50,924 bases of DNA from Blepharisma japonicum (Eukaryota > Ciliophora > Heterotrichea > Heterotrichida > Blepharismidae). Location of the stretch: contig CATKHK010000150.1 in NCBI GenBank assembly GCA_949751835.1, positions 1-50,924 on the forward strand. Reading direction: 5' to 3'. Below, piece by piece: positions 1 to 10,688 of this stretch. The position numbers and the translations under genes were made by a program. Under the pieces are notes generated by a model. The model worked only from the letters and a program-made list of their open reading frames with translations. It was not told the origin of the DNA and did no database searches. How positions within the stretch are numbered: position 1 is the first letter of the stretch; every line of letters starts with the position of its first letter.

Positions 1-229
1 CATCAAATAAATCATTAATGTATATGTTGAATAGAATTGGGCTAAGAGGTGAACCTTGTCTCACCCCTCTGTTAATGTTTATTCATTTCATTTTAGTCCC
101 TAGTACTCTCAAAGTTTGGTTTTTGAAAATCAGTTTTATTGAGTTAATTAGCTTGTCTGGCAATTGATAGTTTTCCAATTTCTGAATTAAAATACTTCTA
201 TTCACATAATCATAAGCTTTTTTGAAATC
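1..229 (-). mobile_element. Non-LTR retrotransposon reverse transcriptase fragment
   Basis: The minus-strand translation shows the RT palm motif DFKKAYDYVN at about 200-229. Downstream are an NRGVRQGSPLSP block and LFNIYINDLF at about 5-67, the order seen in LINE-type reverse transcriptases. The catalytic YADD box would lie beyond the window. The frame is open with TGA as Trp, so this stretch is not visibly decayed. The upstream boundary is blurred by shared sequence at the junction (230-238), where kelch GEIYI and RT YIDF overlap. Confidence 0.8.
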
Positions 230-1060
230 TATATAGATTTCTCCTTTATTATATGTCCAATACACGCTGGAAGTGGAAATAGAAATTGCTGATTTTCCTA
301 TTAGTTCCCAAGAATACTCATCTCCAACCCTGCTTTCATAAATTGCCTCATTCTCGCATTCAATCAAATGCAACCTTTCTTTAGCATTTATTAGGATTTT
401 CCTTTTCAACCATGCAAACTCATAAGGAATTACCGAAAAAGAGTCAATGTCAATCGAATAAAGCCAAATATATTTATTTCACACCCCAGAAATCAAAATA
501 TTCCTGTTAAATGTTATAGAATTGCAATATCAATCAGGTTTTGGCATTCGTGCTAATTTAATTCATCGGTTGTTATTCAAATCAAATCTGCAAGATAGAG
601 TTAAAAGTTCTTGATCATTAAATCCTCCAAAGCAATAAACGCTTCCATTAAAAAATATAGCTGATGAATAGAAGCAAGGGGTTCCAGATGGTAGTTCATG
701 AATCCCATAGTCACTATCAATTATGAGCGTAACCCCAGAAAGAGGATAATTGCCAAAGCAAAATAATTCATCATTTGGAAGCAAAGCAGTACATGAAAAT
801 ATGTCTAAAGGTTTTGGGGTCTTCAATACTTTTACCTCTTTTTCTCTTTCGTTTTTAGTATCATAAATAACCAAATTAACTTTCTGGTCAGATGCTTCAA
901 CAAGGTAAAGAGAAGTGGATTGATGGTATGCTGTGTCATAGTCTTGGCAAGTTTTGTTGAGCCCTGAGGCGGAAATAGAAGGCTCATTATGTTTCCTTGT
1001 ATTATTATATATAACTTTCTCAGAGAGACATAGCTGATCATTAAGCAAACTGCTCTTCAT
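1..1060 (-). CDS. Kelch-family ORF fused in frame to reverse transcriptase (chimeric, partial at window edge)
   Basis: Reading TGA as Trp, the minus frame from the ATG at 1060 is open to the window edge. Residues 1 to about 277 belong to the local kelch family: an IYDT segment, a CFGG kelch core, RFDLNNNRW, an LYSIDIDSFSVIPYEF segment and the near-terminal YNKGEIYI. Unlike its relatives it then does not stop. At about 230 it enters a sequence beginning DFKKAYDYVN and continuing to RQGSPLSPILFN, which are reverse-transcriptase blocks. The N-terminal region is shorter than in intact paralogs, which carry an LLNPQ.LR block that is absent here. This looks like a retroelement joined to the 3' end of a kelch gene. 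Whether the fusion is expressed, is a pseudogene or is an assembly join cannot be decided here. Kelch identity is firm; function of the chimera is unknown. Confidence 0.7.
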
Positions 1061-1111
1061 GTTTTTGATTTATTTATAACTAATCAAAAATTTTTAGTGT
1101 TACTAATCATA

Positions 1112-2049
1112 TTAACTATTCTTTAATTCAATTATCACTTTTTCATCTAAATTAAACTTGCATAAGTGTTTTTCTCTATGATTTCAGCCTAAACTTCTAA
1201 TTCATCTAATATAGATTTCTCCTTTATTATACGCCCAATACACCTTGGAAATTTTACCACATAGTGTAGAGTTTGCTATTAGTTTCCAAGAATACTCATC
1301 TTCGCTTTCATAGATTAGCCAATTGTTGTCACATTCAATCAAGTATAGCCTCTCTTCTGCTTTTAGCAGGATCTTTGAACTTCCGACTTTAAAAGCATAA
1401 GGAATTGATGAAAAAGATTCAATATCAATTGAATATAACAAAATATTGCTATTTCTCTCCCCAGAAATCAAAATATTTCTATTAAATATTACACTATGGC
1501 AGCAGAAATCAGCTTCTGGCAATGGAGATAACTGAATCCAGCGATTTCTATTTACATCAAATTTCCTAGATACTTCAAGCCATTTAATGTATAAAAATAG
1601 AATAATTTACCGTTTGGAAGTTGGGCAATTGCTGAAGAATAGTCTGCTGTTATTGGAGTTTCTAGTAATTTTATTTCTTCTCTTTCAGTTTCAGTATCAT
1701 AAATAAGCAAATTAGCTCTATTGTCAATTTGGTCTATATGATAAAGAGATGCAATTTTATGGTAGATGTTAACATATTCTTGGTAAGCTTCATTTAGTTT
1801 TGGGTTAGGAATAGAATTTTTGTTATAAAATAGACAAGTTTTCCTGAAATCTCTCTCGATTTCTGGATTATTGACAGAGCTCAAAAGGATAGAGCTTTTA
1901 GTTCTTAAAACTTCAGGATTAAATAATTGATTGCTGGTATTTTTGATGAGCTCGCTTTGAGTATCGTTTGCTTCACTATTTATGGTTTCTTCATTAAGAT
2001 TTAGCTGATAATTAAGCAAGTTGATTTTTTTTCGAGTTTCAGATTCCAT
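1112..2049 (-). pseudogene. Kelch-family pseudogene with internal deletion
   Basis: The copy starts at MESETRKK (an ATG 24 nt further upstream is in frame but has no paralog counterpart). It carries the usual N-terminal alpha-helical region, including PEIERDFRKTC, to about 1600. At about 1555-1605 the frame runs from PNGKLFYF straight into a stop. The next family block, FDVNRNRW, resumes in another frame at about 1560. Intact paralogs have some 60-65 residues between these blocks, including the CFGG kelch core, so a deletion with frameshift removed them. The C-terminal half is open from FDVNRNRW through YNKGEIYI and a TGA-coded Trp to KFNLDEKVIIEL and a TAA at 1112. No short intron restores the missing part. 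Confidence 0.75.
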
Positions 2050-2073
2050 ATTATAATTTTGACGACTCATCAA

Positions 2074-2661
2074 AATATTCCTCTATTATTATATTTACTT
2101 TAGATAACTGAATATTTGGCTTGAACTTATAGATAAGAAATTGATAATTAGATATAAATAATAAGCAGTAGCAGAAAAAATATAAATAATATAAATTGCC
2201 TGGTGATTTAATGAAAATCTATATAGTTTATGCAAATTTCCTTTAAATATTTAATGTTTGTGATTAGTAAATCAAAATGTTTAAAGCTAAAAAATTTTTT
2301 AATATTTAAGAGGAATATGTAGAGTCTAAGAAGTTTTTTAATTTGCATCTTATTTATAATATGCAAAAGAATAGAAGCTTCAAGATAGTTAGTCAATAGA
2401 TCGATTGAATTTTATTTATTACGAAGTCTATCATAAGCATTTTAACAAAAATTAATGCTACTATTAGAATCAAAATGTATTTAAGTCATGGATAATTCAT
2501 TGATGATTTTTGCAAGTAAATAATTTAGTTAGATTCTATTATTAGCTGTGAAAGCAGGCTATCCTTATATATTTTTAATGTATGGTTTTTCTTCTACATC
2601 TAATAGGAGAATAAGGAAAAGTATATTTGAATTGCTAGTATTATTAAAGCTAAATTTTTTA
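2074..2661. other. AT-rich intergenic spacer
   Basis: About 590 nt of very AT-rich sequence lie between two kelch-family copies. Short open frames occur on both strands, but their composition is low-complexity Ile/Leu/Phe/Lys and they match no family seen here. The spacer presumably holds the promoter of the copy starting at 2049 and the 3' flank of the gene ending at 2662. I see no repeat or recognisable motif. Confidence 0.5.
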
Positions 2662-3822
2662 TTAGAGTTTAGTGAGCAATTTTTTATCCAAATTAAACTT
2701 GAAAAACTCAGGAACTTCTTGAGCCTCAATACATCCAATATAGATTTCTCCTTTATTATATGTATAATAAGCATGAGGAAGCCAAAAATTAATTATTGAT
2801 GCTTGACCAATACCTCCAAAAATATTAAAACCCTCAAGTTTGCGTTCAGATCTTGAATTTGTGATTCGTTTCCAAGAAGTGTAGCTTGCAACCTCGCTTT
2901 CATAGATTGATTCTTCAAAGCCAGTTAGAATCAAATACAGTCTCTCTTCTGCTTTTATCAAAATTTTTCCTTTAGATTCATCAAATTCATAAGGAATTAC
3001 TGAGAAAGAGTTAATTTCAATTGAATAAAGTAAAAGTTTACTATTACGATACCCAGAAATCAAAATATTTTTATCGAGTAATACTCCATTACATGAAGAT
3101 TCTGGTTGGGATGGGTAATCGTTCATTCTGTTAATAAAACTATCAGCTTTTGGCATCGGGGTTAGCTTAAATCATGCATTTTTATCAAAATCAAATCTAC
3201 AGGATAGAGTTAAAGTATCGCTATTTTTATTTCCTCCAAAGCAATAGACACTTCTGTTGAAATAGATAATTAATGTGAGACAAGAAGGCGTTCCAGATGG
3301 TAAAATGCGAACTCTATAATTACTATCAATTATAAATGCATTTCCGGAAGGTGGAAAGAATTTACCATAACAAAACAATTCACCATTTGGAAGTTTAGCA
3401 ATAGATGTGCCTCAGTCTAATGGCTCTTGAATCTCCAATACCTTCATTTCTTTTGTCTCATTTTCAGTATCATAAATGACTAAATTAGTCCCATTTTCAG
3501 CTATTTTTGTTAAGCAGAGAGATGTAGCTTGATGATAAGCTTTGATATATTCTTGATAAGCTTCATTGAGTTCTGGGTCTAAATTATGATTCTCGCTATA
3601 AAATGAGCAAATTCTCCTAAAATCTCTCTCTGTTTCTAGATCATTGCCTTTGCTTAAAATGAGAGATTTCTTAGTTCTAAGCATTTCAGCATTATATAGT
3701 TGATAATCAGCATTTTGGTTAAATTGACCTTGGCTGTACTCTGTTTCAGTATGTCGATACTTTTCGGTAAGGTATAGCTCAGAGCCAATCAATTTGGGCC
3801 TTTTCCGAGGTTCGGATTCCAT
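2662..3822 (-). CDS. Kelch-repeat protein (intact paralog, 386 aa)
   Basis: This is one continuous frame from ATG 3822 to TAA 2662, with two in-frame TGA codons read as Trp (3412-3414 and 3172-3174). The first 130 residues are charged and helical and include the family block ETERDFRRICSFY. A beta-propeller-like part follows: WGTSIAKLPNGELFCYG, FIIDSNYRVRILPSGTP, then a clear kelch core FNRSVYCFGG with RFDFDKNAWFKLTPMP. The C-terminal part has LLLYSIEINSFSVIPYEF, AEERLYLI, IYESEV and YNKGEIYIGCIE. It is about 27 residues longer than its siblings because of insertions around the SFINRMNDYP and KLEGFNIFGGIGQ segments. There is no signal peptide or membrane span, so it is probably cytosolic. Kelch propellers usually bind proteins; the partner is unknown. 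Confidence 0.85.
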
Positions 3823-4020
3823 TTATAAATATTAGCATTTATTAGGAATTTTTATATCATACCAGAATTATTTATTTTCCCACTATTACTAAAGAAATCT
3901 TCAATAGTTTCATTAAAAATTATAAATTTTTATTTAGATTGTCTAATTAAGAGCATCAAAAACAAGAAATTTCAATTTGTTCGACTTAGTAGAAAATTAA
4001 GACAAATCTATTAAATAAAA

Positions 4021-5100
4021 TTAAAATATATTGCATTTTGGCTTGCTCTTCTTTAAATCAATCAGCAATTTTTTATCTAAATTAAACTTATAGTAGTGGG
4101 TTTTTATTTCTATGTGGTCCTTAGTTCCGTTACACCCAATATAAACTTCTCCTTTGTTATATTTTCAACACACTTGAAAAGGGTCCAAATTTATAATTGT
4201 GCCTCCAATTTGTTTCCAAGTATACTCATCTTCTAATTCACTTTCATAGATTGATCCATAAAAGAATTCAATCATATACAGTCTCTCATTTGCATTTATC
4301 AAGATCTTTCTTATCATTTCTTCAAATTTCTGAGGAATTGTGGAGAAAGAGTCAATATCAATTGAATATAGCAGAAGATCTTGATTATTCCATCCACAAA
4401 TCAAAATATTCTTTTTAAATATAGCAGTAGCACAATCAACATCAGCTATTGGCATTGAAGCTAACTTAATTCATTGATTTTTATCCAAATCGAATCTGCA
4501 AGATAGAGTTATATAAGTATCCATATTTCCTCCAAAACAATAAATATTTCTGTTAAAATAAATAGCTGATGAGTTTTTACAAGAAACTCCAGATGGCAGC
4601 ATTCGAACTCTACAATCTTTATCAATTATCAATGCAATCCCAGAAGCGCCAAAATTACTAAAACAGAATAACTCAGCATTTGGAAGTTGAGTAATGCAAG
4701 TGAAATGGCTAAGTCATTCGGGATTCTCCAATACTTTTACCTCTTCTCTTTCATTTTCAGTGCTGTAAATAATTAAATTTAAACTAGAGTCATCCATTGC
4801 AAAGAGAGAAAGAGATGTGATTTGATTGAAAGTTTTGACGTATTCTTGATAAGCTTCAATTAGTTCTAGGTCAGAATTATAGTTCTTCTTATATAATAAG
4901 CAAGTTTTTCTGAAGTCTCTCTCTATTTCTGGATCATTGCCTCTGTGTAAAAGGACAGATGTTTTAGCTCTCAAAAGCTGAGGATTTAATAATTGATCAC
5001 CAGGGTTTTGGTTATTTATTCTTTCATTATTTATGGCTTCTTCGAAAAGGCTTAGCTGGAAATTAAGCAGTTTGAGCTTATTTTGAGGTTTGATTTCCAT
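4021..5100 (-). CDS. Kelch-repeat protein (intact paralog, 359 aa)
   Basis: The frame is continuous from ATG 5100 to TAA 4021 with TGA as Trp at 4714, 4165 and elsewhere; I read the whole frame and found no TAA or TAG. It starts MEIKPQNKLKLLNFQL, the same start context as its siblings. Domains in order are an N-terminal helical region with PEIERDFRKTC, the CITQLPNAELFCF blade, FNRNIYCFGG with RFDLDKNQWIKL (kelch motif), LLLYSIDIDSFSTIPQKF, NERLYMIEF, IYESELEDEYTW, YNKGEVYIGC and a closing HYYKFNLDKKLL segment. The C-terminus CNIF resembles CDIF in the broken copy at 5991-7305. No targeting sequence is visible. It is a complete family member, probably a cytosolic adaptor; the exact role is unknown. 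Confidence 0.87.
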
Positions 5101-5454
5101 ATTATATATATCTATATTGGTTATATTTAAAATTAAGTAGTTTGGCCTAGTTTTGGTTTCAATTACATAAATTATGACAGCTATAAAATATTTTATATTT
5201 TTTGCATAGCGATTATTAAAAATAATGCTCCTTTTGATTGGGAGGAAAAAATATATTACTGCAGGTTTAGCTTGAAAAAAATGTGGTTAAATTGAGCTTA
5301 ATTAATAAAAATTATATTAAATATCTATTGGGCAAATTAATTTGTTTTTACGATAATGATCAAAATTTTAAAGCTTTCCTTTTCTTAGAATAATATAATT
5401 GATCCTTCTAAAAGCTTCGAATTAAAAAATGAATAATCAAAGTACAAAAGACTT
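5101..5454. other. AT-rich spacer without recognisable gene
   Basis: The spacer lies upstream of the intact kelch gene starting at 5100 and probably contains its promoter. No family block, RNA gene or repeat was recognised on either strand. Confidence 0.45.
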
Positions 5455-5900
5455 TTGATAATCTGTTTAGAACTTCAATTTCTTCACTTTCTCTTTCAGT
5501 GTTATAAATATTTAAATAAACACTTTTATCAAATTTCGTAAAATAAAAGAGATGTAATTTGGTGATAAATTTGGACATATTCCTGATAAGCTTCTCTGAT
5601 TTTAGGGTTAGATTTATAATATTTCTTATACAATAAGCAAATTCTCCTAAAATCTTCTTCTGCTTTTGGATTGTTGACTCTGCTTAGGAGTACAGATCTT
5701 TTGGTTTTTAGTTTTACATCAAGTAGTAGCCATTAAGATCGATAATTATTATCAATGCCATTGCAGTCCTAGAACCATAGGGATTACCAAAACATAATAT
5801 TCACCATAAGAAGGTTAGGCAAAACTACACTGTCGGCTTTTGGATCCTCTTCACATTCGCCTCTTTTTTATAATTTTCAGAGCTGTAAATAAGCAGCATA
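5455..5900 (-). pseudogene. Rearranged kelch-family pseudogene fragments
   Basis: Two kelch-family pieces lie in the wrong order. The minus strand first reads a mid-protein piece (5740-5870: LYSSENYKKEANVK, then CFGNPYG and MALIII). It then reads an N-terminal piece (about 5500-5730: KRSVLLSRVNN, EEDFRRICLLYKK, EAYQEYVQIYHQITSL). Intact paralogs have these blocks in the opposite order. Both pieces carry stops and frameshifts. The simplest reading is that two truncated copies were joined by deletion or unequal recombination. Confidence 0.7.
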
Positions 5901-5990
5901 ATCTTCATCATCTTCATTAGGAAGTAAAGGGGGGAATAAATGTTCTTAAGCTAAATTTATGCTTAACATAGAATAAGAGATACGTTTAAA

Positions 5991-7305
5991 TTAAAAAATA
6001 TCACATCTATGTGGATTCTTTCTTAATTCAATCAGCTCCTTGTTCTCCAAACTAAACTTATAGTAGTGGTTTTCAGTAGAGTTGTTCATATTAAATTCTA
6101 TACATCCAATATAAATCTCTCCTTTATTATATACCCAATATGCTTGATGAGCTTGATAATTAATTGCTGAGTTTGCTATTCGTTTCAAAGAATATGCATC
6201 TCCTACTCTGCTTTCATAGATCGCTCAATTTTCATCACATTCAATCAAATACAGTCTCTCCTCAACATTTATCAGGATCTTTATGTAGTCGATCTTAAAG
6301 CTATAAGGAACTATCGAGAAAGATCTAATATCAACTGAATAGAGCAAAAGATTTGAGAAATTAAAACCAGAAATTAAAATACTCCCATTAAGTATTACAC
6401 TTCTGCAATTGTGAAATATATGAGGCATCAGAGGCAATTTAATTCAGCGGTTTTTATCCAAATCAAATCTCATGGAAAGATTTAAAAGACCGTTTTTGCC
6501 ACATCCTCCGAAGCAGTAGATGTTTCTATTGAAATAGATATATCATTTTGGATAAATTTGTTCATCCTGCTTCAAATATGTATCAATTTTCTCCCATTCT
6601 AATTCAATTAAAAAAATCATAGCTGATGAGTAGAAACAAGCCTCTCCATATGGCTCGCAATTTTATTTAAAAATATCTAAGTTAAATCTTTTTTCTAGAT
6701 ATGCATCTATTGCAAAACTGATCTTTCAGCCATTAGTATTAATTGAGACAGATAAAAATAAAAATATTATGAATATTTTTAGCTCCAAATGGCAGACTGC
6801 GAACTTTATAATTGCTATCAATTATTAATGCAGTTCCGCTAGGCCCTTTATAACTACCATAGCAGAATAGCTGTCCATTTGGAAGTTGAGCAATACAAGT
6901 ATCAAAACCTAAGGCATGTGGAAGCTTCAAGACTTTTACTTCTTCTCTTTCATTTTCAGTGTCATATATAAACAAATTTATGCTTTTGCCGATCTTGCCA
7001 ATATGATAAAGAGATGTGACTTGATGATAAATTTTGACATATTCTTGATAAACTTTATCGATTTCTGAGCTAGGTTTAGAATTCTTATTATATAGCGAGC
7101 AAATTCTTCTGAAATCTCTTTCTGTTTCTAGATTATTTGGGCTGTTTAAAAGAAAAGATATTTTTTCTCTTAGTTGCTGAGGATTTAATAATTGGATATC
7201 ATCATTTTGGTCTTCCTTTTCTATTGCCTTATTATTTAGGGCTTCTTTATCAATGTTGAGTTGAAAATTTAGCAAACTAAGCTGATTTTGAGTTTCACGT
7301 TCCAT
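5991..7305 (-). pseudogene. Kelch-family gene interrupted by inserted sequence
   Basis: The 5' half is a good family member from MERETQNQ (7305) to RSLPFGA at about 6780. The normal continuation (PCFYSSAIYFN) is missing there, and about 120 nt of other sequence with stops follow. The family resumes as EPYGEACFYSSA (about 6650) in a different frame. It is interrupted again by about 25 in-frame residues (KIDTYLKQDEQIYPKW), then runs YIYFNRNIYCFGG, RFDLDKNRW, LLLYSVDIRSFSIVPY, YESRV, YNKGEIYIGCIE and HYYKFSLENKEL to a TAA at 5991. The 3' half is open over about 220 codons with TGA as Trp. The halves cannot be joined by a short GT-AG intron that I can find. A split pair of remnants or a pseudogene is most likely. 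Confidence 0.7.
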
Positions 7306-7434
7306 ATTATACCTGAGCATTGATCAAAAATCTATAGAGGGAAATTAACATTTCAAGGAAAGAATTGGCTTAGCTTACAATCTGACGAGCTAAAGGTAAA
7401 TTTTTAAAATAAATAAATTTTAATTTATTAGCTT

Positions 7435-8508
7435 CTATCTTAGCAACGTCAGATCTTTTTCGCTAAAACTAAACTTATAGATGCCACTTTCCTTATCATG
7501 ATAGTCTGTCTCTTTCATGCATGAAATATACACTCCTCCTTTATTGTATGAGCAATATACTTGCCATCCATAAAAGCCAACTGCTGAGCTTTTTATCCAT
7601 TTCCAAGTATACTCATTTCCAATTTCACTTTCATAGATCGATCCGACAGTTTTAATAGATTCAATCAAATACAATCTCTCTTCAGCGTTTATAAGAATCT
7701 TGCATTTTAATCATTCAAATTCGTAAGGAATTACTGAAAAAGAGTCAATATCAATTGAATATTGTAAAATATTACTAATTCAACTGCCAGAAATTAAAAT
7801 ATTCCCATTAAATACTATACTAGTGCATCAGCAATCAGGCTGTGGCATTGGAGTTAATTCAAATCAACGATTTTTATCCAAGTCAAATCTACTGGATAGA
7901 GCCAAATTTGCTGCATTATATCCTCCAAAGCAATATACACTTCTATTGAAATAGATAGCTGATGATCGAGAGCAAGGCTTTCCAGATGGTAGAGCTCGCA
8001 CTTCATGATTACTATCAATTATTAAAGTAATCCCAGAAACTGGACGAAAATTACCAAAACAGAATAATTCGCCATTTGGAAGTTGAGCAATACATGTGCC
8101 TCAGTCTAATGACTTTGGAGCCTTTAAAATCTTCACCTCTTCTCTTTCAGTGTCATAAATAACAAAATTATGTTGATAAGAAAACATTTCAAGAATAAGA
8201 TAAAGGGATGTCATTTTATGGTAAGTTTTGACATATTCTTCATAAGCTTCTTTGAGTTCTGGGTTAAAAGTAGGATTTATCTGATATAGCATGCAAATTT
8301 TCCTAAAATCTCTCTCTATTTCTGGATTATTGGGCCTGCTCAAAAGGACAGATATTTTATTTCTTAGCTCTTGGGGATCTAATAATTGATTATCAGCCTC
8401 TATATTGAGCTGAGTTTTAGAGTTCATTGCACCATTATTTATATATTCACCAACAAATTCTAGCTGAGGATCAAACAATTTCTGTTGTTTTCTGATTTTA
8501 GGCTCCAT
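7435..8508 (-). CDS. Kelch-repeat protein (intact paralog, 357 aa)
   Basis: The frame is continuous from ATG 8508 to TAG 7435 with TGA as Trp, checked codon by codon through 7675-8100. It starts MEPKIRKQQKLFDPQL and has the N-terminal helical block PEIERDFRKIC, YEEYVKTYHKMTSLYL, IYDTEREEVKIL, WGTCIAQLPNGELFCFGNF and LIIDSNHEVRALPSGKP. A kelch core CFGG sits near residues 193-196, followed by SSRFDLDKNRWFELTPMP. It then has FNGNILISGS, LQYSIDIDSFSVIPYEF, AEERLYLIE, YESEIGNEYTW and YNKGGVYIS. There is no signal peptide or membrane span. It neighbours the transporter cluster on the same strand, but nothing links the two functionally. Confidence 0.87.
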
Positions 8509-8646
8509 ATTCCAAGTTATTAAAATTTATCAAATATTGATAATATATTAGCATTCCTTAAGTTTATAATTAAGTAATTTAATGATTGTATATTCTAAAA
8601 TATTAGATCATTTACTGAAATTGTAATAATTTTTCTTAATATTAAA

Positions 8647-10053
8647 TTAATTATTATCTTCATCTTCATCTTCATCTTTTGACAATTTTGACCATGAAAC
8701 AAATGGGTGTGTGTCCAAAATCGGCTCCTCAAGCCACTTTCTAGTAAAAAATAGTGTTAATGTTGCAGTTGAAGAAATTATACTAATAATTAACCACACT
8801 TTCCAGCACTCTTTTTCTCCATCTTCTGGGCAGTATGAATCTAGTGTAACTCCTGCTGTTAACCCTGCAACCATAAATCCTATTGAAAATGGAAAACTTG
8901 ATAAAGCAAAATAAATTCCTTCAATTCCATGAGGCGTGACTTCTGAGGCATAATCAGTTAACCTTGGCAAAAACACACTCGAGCCAATTGCTTCAAGAAA
9001 GATAAAAATAGTTAGGGTTGTATAGCTTGCTTCAATTAAGAAAACAAGAGGTGTGAGAGAGATTATTACAGAACTTCCAAGAAAAAGGGTATACTTTTCA
9101 AAATAATTTACCAAAAATGATAGTGATGGGCACAAAATAACCATTAAAATCTGAAATAGCCCTATAAAGAATGCGAAAGGTGCATCCTCATCGATATCTC
9201 TTTCCATATATAGAGGTAGAGTTACAGCTATGTGACTTTCCATTGTAAAAACAATTGACTCTAAAAGAATAAGCCCCAGGTATCTCCAGAATGACTTATA
9301 GCTTAACGCTTGCCCCAGATATTCTTTTATTGACAGAGTTTTTTTCTGATCATCCATTTCTTCATGCGCTCTATATTCAAAATCCAATTCTCTAAGGAAA
9401 AATGTAATTATTATAATGAACACCAATATAATAGCTACCGTCAAAAATATAAGGCGAAATGAGCTTTCATCTACATCTCCGATGCTTAAAACAATTCCCA
9501 CAAATATGCTTGAAGTACACTCTCCTAAAAACATAATGCATAAGTAAAATGAAAATCCAAGACTCCTCGATTTTCCGGTTGTGTACTTTTTTACAGCATA
9601 TTTGAGATATGGGTTATTCAAAAATAAAGGGCCACTGAATATAAGAAGAACAAAAATTAAACGAACTATAACGTTTGATACTAAAACAAGGACCATAAAA
9701 CCAATGAAACTAGCTCCAGCTATAAGCAGAATGGACTTTCTTATCCCAAGTTTGTCAGGGATATTACCTAAGAAAAAAGTAGAGAATAAACACCCAAAAC
9801 CGCAAGCAAAAGCAAAAGCACCATACTCATTGTCTGATAAATCAAGAATATCTGTACAATAAACAGCAACTGTGACAAACATTATTGCAACTCAGTCAAA
9901 ACCAAAAAGCTTTATGATGTAAATGAGTCATAGGTCATAAGGACTCTTGCCTATCTCCTTAAACTCTTGCTTTTGAATTTCTGTCCACGATATTTCGTTT
10001 TGATCAGAGTTACTTACAAGAGGTATTTTTTCATAGTCGTTTTCAGATGCCAT
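8647..10053 (-). CDS. Major facilitator superfamily transporter, copy 1 (468 aa)
   Basis: The frame is open from ATG 10053 (MASENDYEKIPLV) to TAA 8647 if the TGAs in the first 57 codons are Trp (WLIYIIKLFGFDWVAIMF). A short acidic N-terminus leads into about 12 hydrophobic spans. The loop after the second span reads GNIPDKLGIRK (about residues 96-106), the G-x3-D-K/R-x-G-x-R-K signature of the superfamily. A charged central loop (LRELDFEYRAHEEMDD) separates two six-span halves. The C-terminus is acidic (SKDEDEDEDNN). The length is normal for a 12-span facilitator. Substrate cannot be read from the sequence. It probably sits in the plasma or vacuole membrane. Confidence 0.88.
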
Positions 10054-10688
10054 TAAGATGAAATTTATAAATAATAAAGCGAATACCAGCATTCACTTGA
10101 AGATAATCAAAAATTTAATTTGATGCATTGATTTTCTAAGTAATTATACTGAAAGGTTAAATTCTTTGTCCTTTAAAATATTGATTACGTATGAGGCCTA
10201 TAATTAGTTTTTTAAATCTAGTTGAGTTTGCATAAGAAAGGTGGATAAATTTTTTAAAATAATTACTATTCACAAACAAAAAAATATTTTTAAACAATTT
10301 TCACCTTCAGATGATGATTATTATCCATGGAGTTGAAATTTTAATTCTCTATTTTGTTTTTTTGGGAATTAAAATGTATTTTAACAATAAAAAAGCTTTG
10401 GAAGGCTCTATATAAAAAATTCAGAATACTGGTAAATATTAAGAGAGATAATTTAACATAATTCAATTTTAACAGATTTTTTTATTTTATTGGGTATGCA
10501 CCGAACAAAAATTATATAAAATATTTTATAATAAGCATACAACATATTTTTCTTTTTTCTAAATGATTATATAAATTCACAGTAAATTTCTCTCTTCTCT
10601 TTGATGAATCTTTATTATATAAAAATGTAAAAAGGCTTTTCTATTTTAAATTGACATTTAAAAGCATTTTCATTAAGAACTAATTTAA
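10054..10688. other. Spacer between transporter copies 1 and 2
   Basis: This AT-rich spacer of about 635 nt is the 5' flank of copy 1 and the 3' flank of copy 2. No open frame matching a known family and no clear repeat were found. Confidence 0.45.

Noticed and set aside
2208-2799. Minus- and plus-strand small ORFs
   Set aside because: They are low-complexity AT-rich frames that overlap spacer or the tail of a kelch gene, with no family blocks.
8711-8914. Plus-strand ORF repeated at 10753-10956 and 13373-13576
   Set aside because: It is antisense to the conserved C-terminal part of the three transporters. Its conservation follows from theirs.
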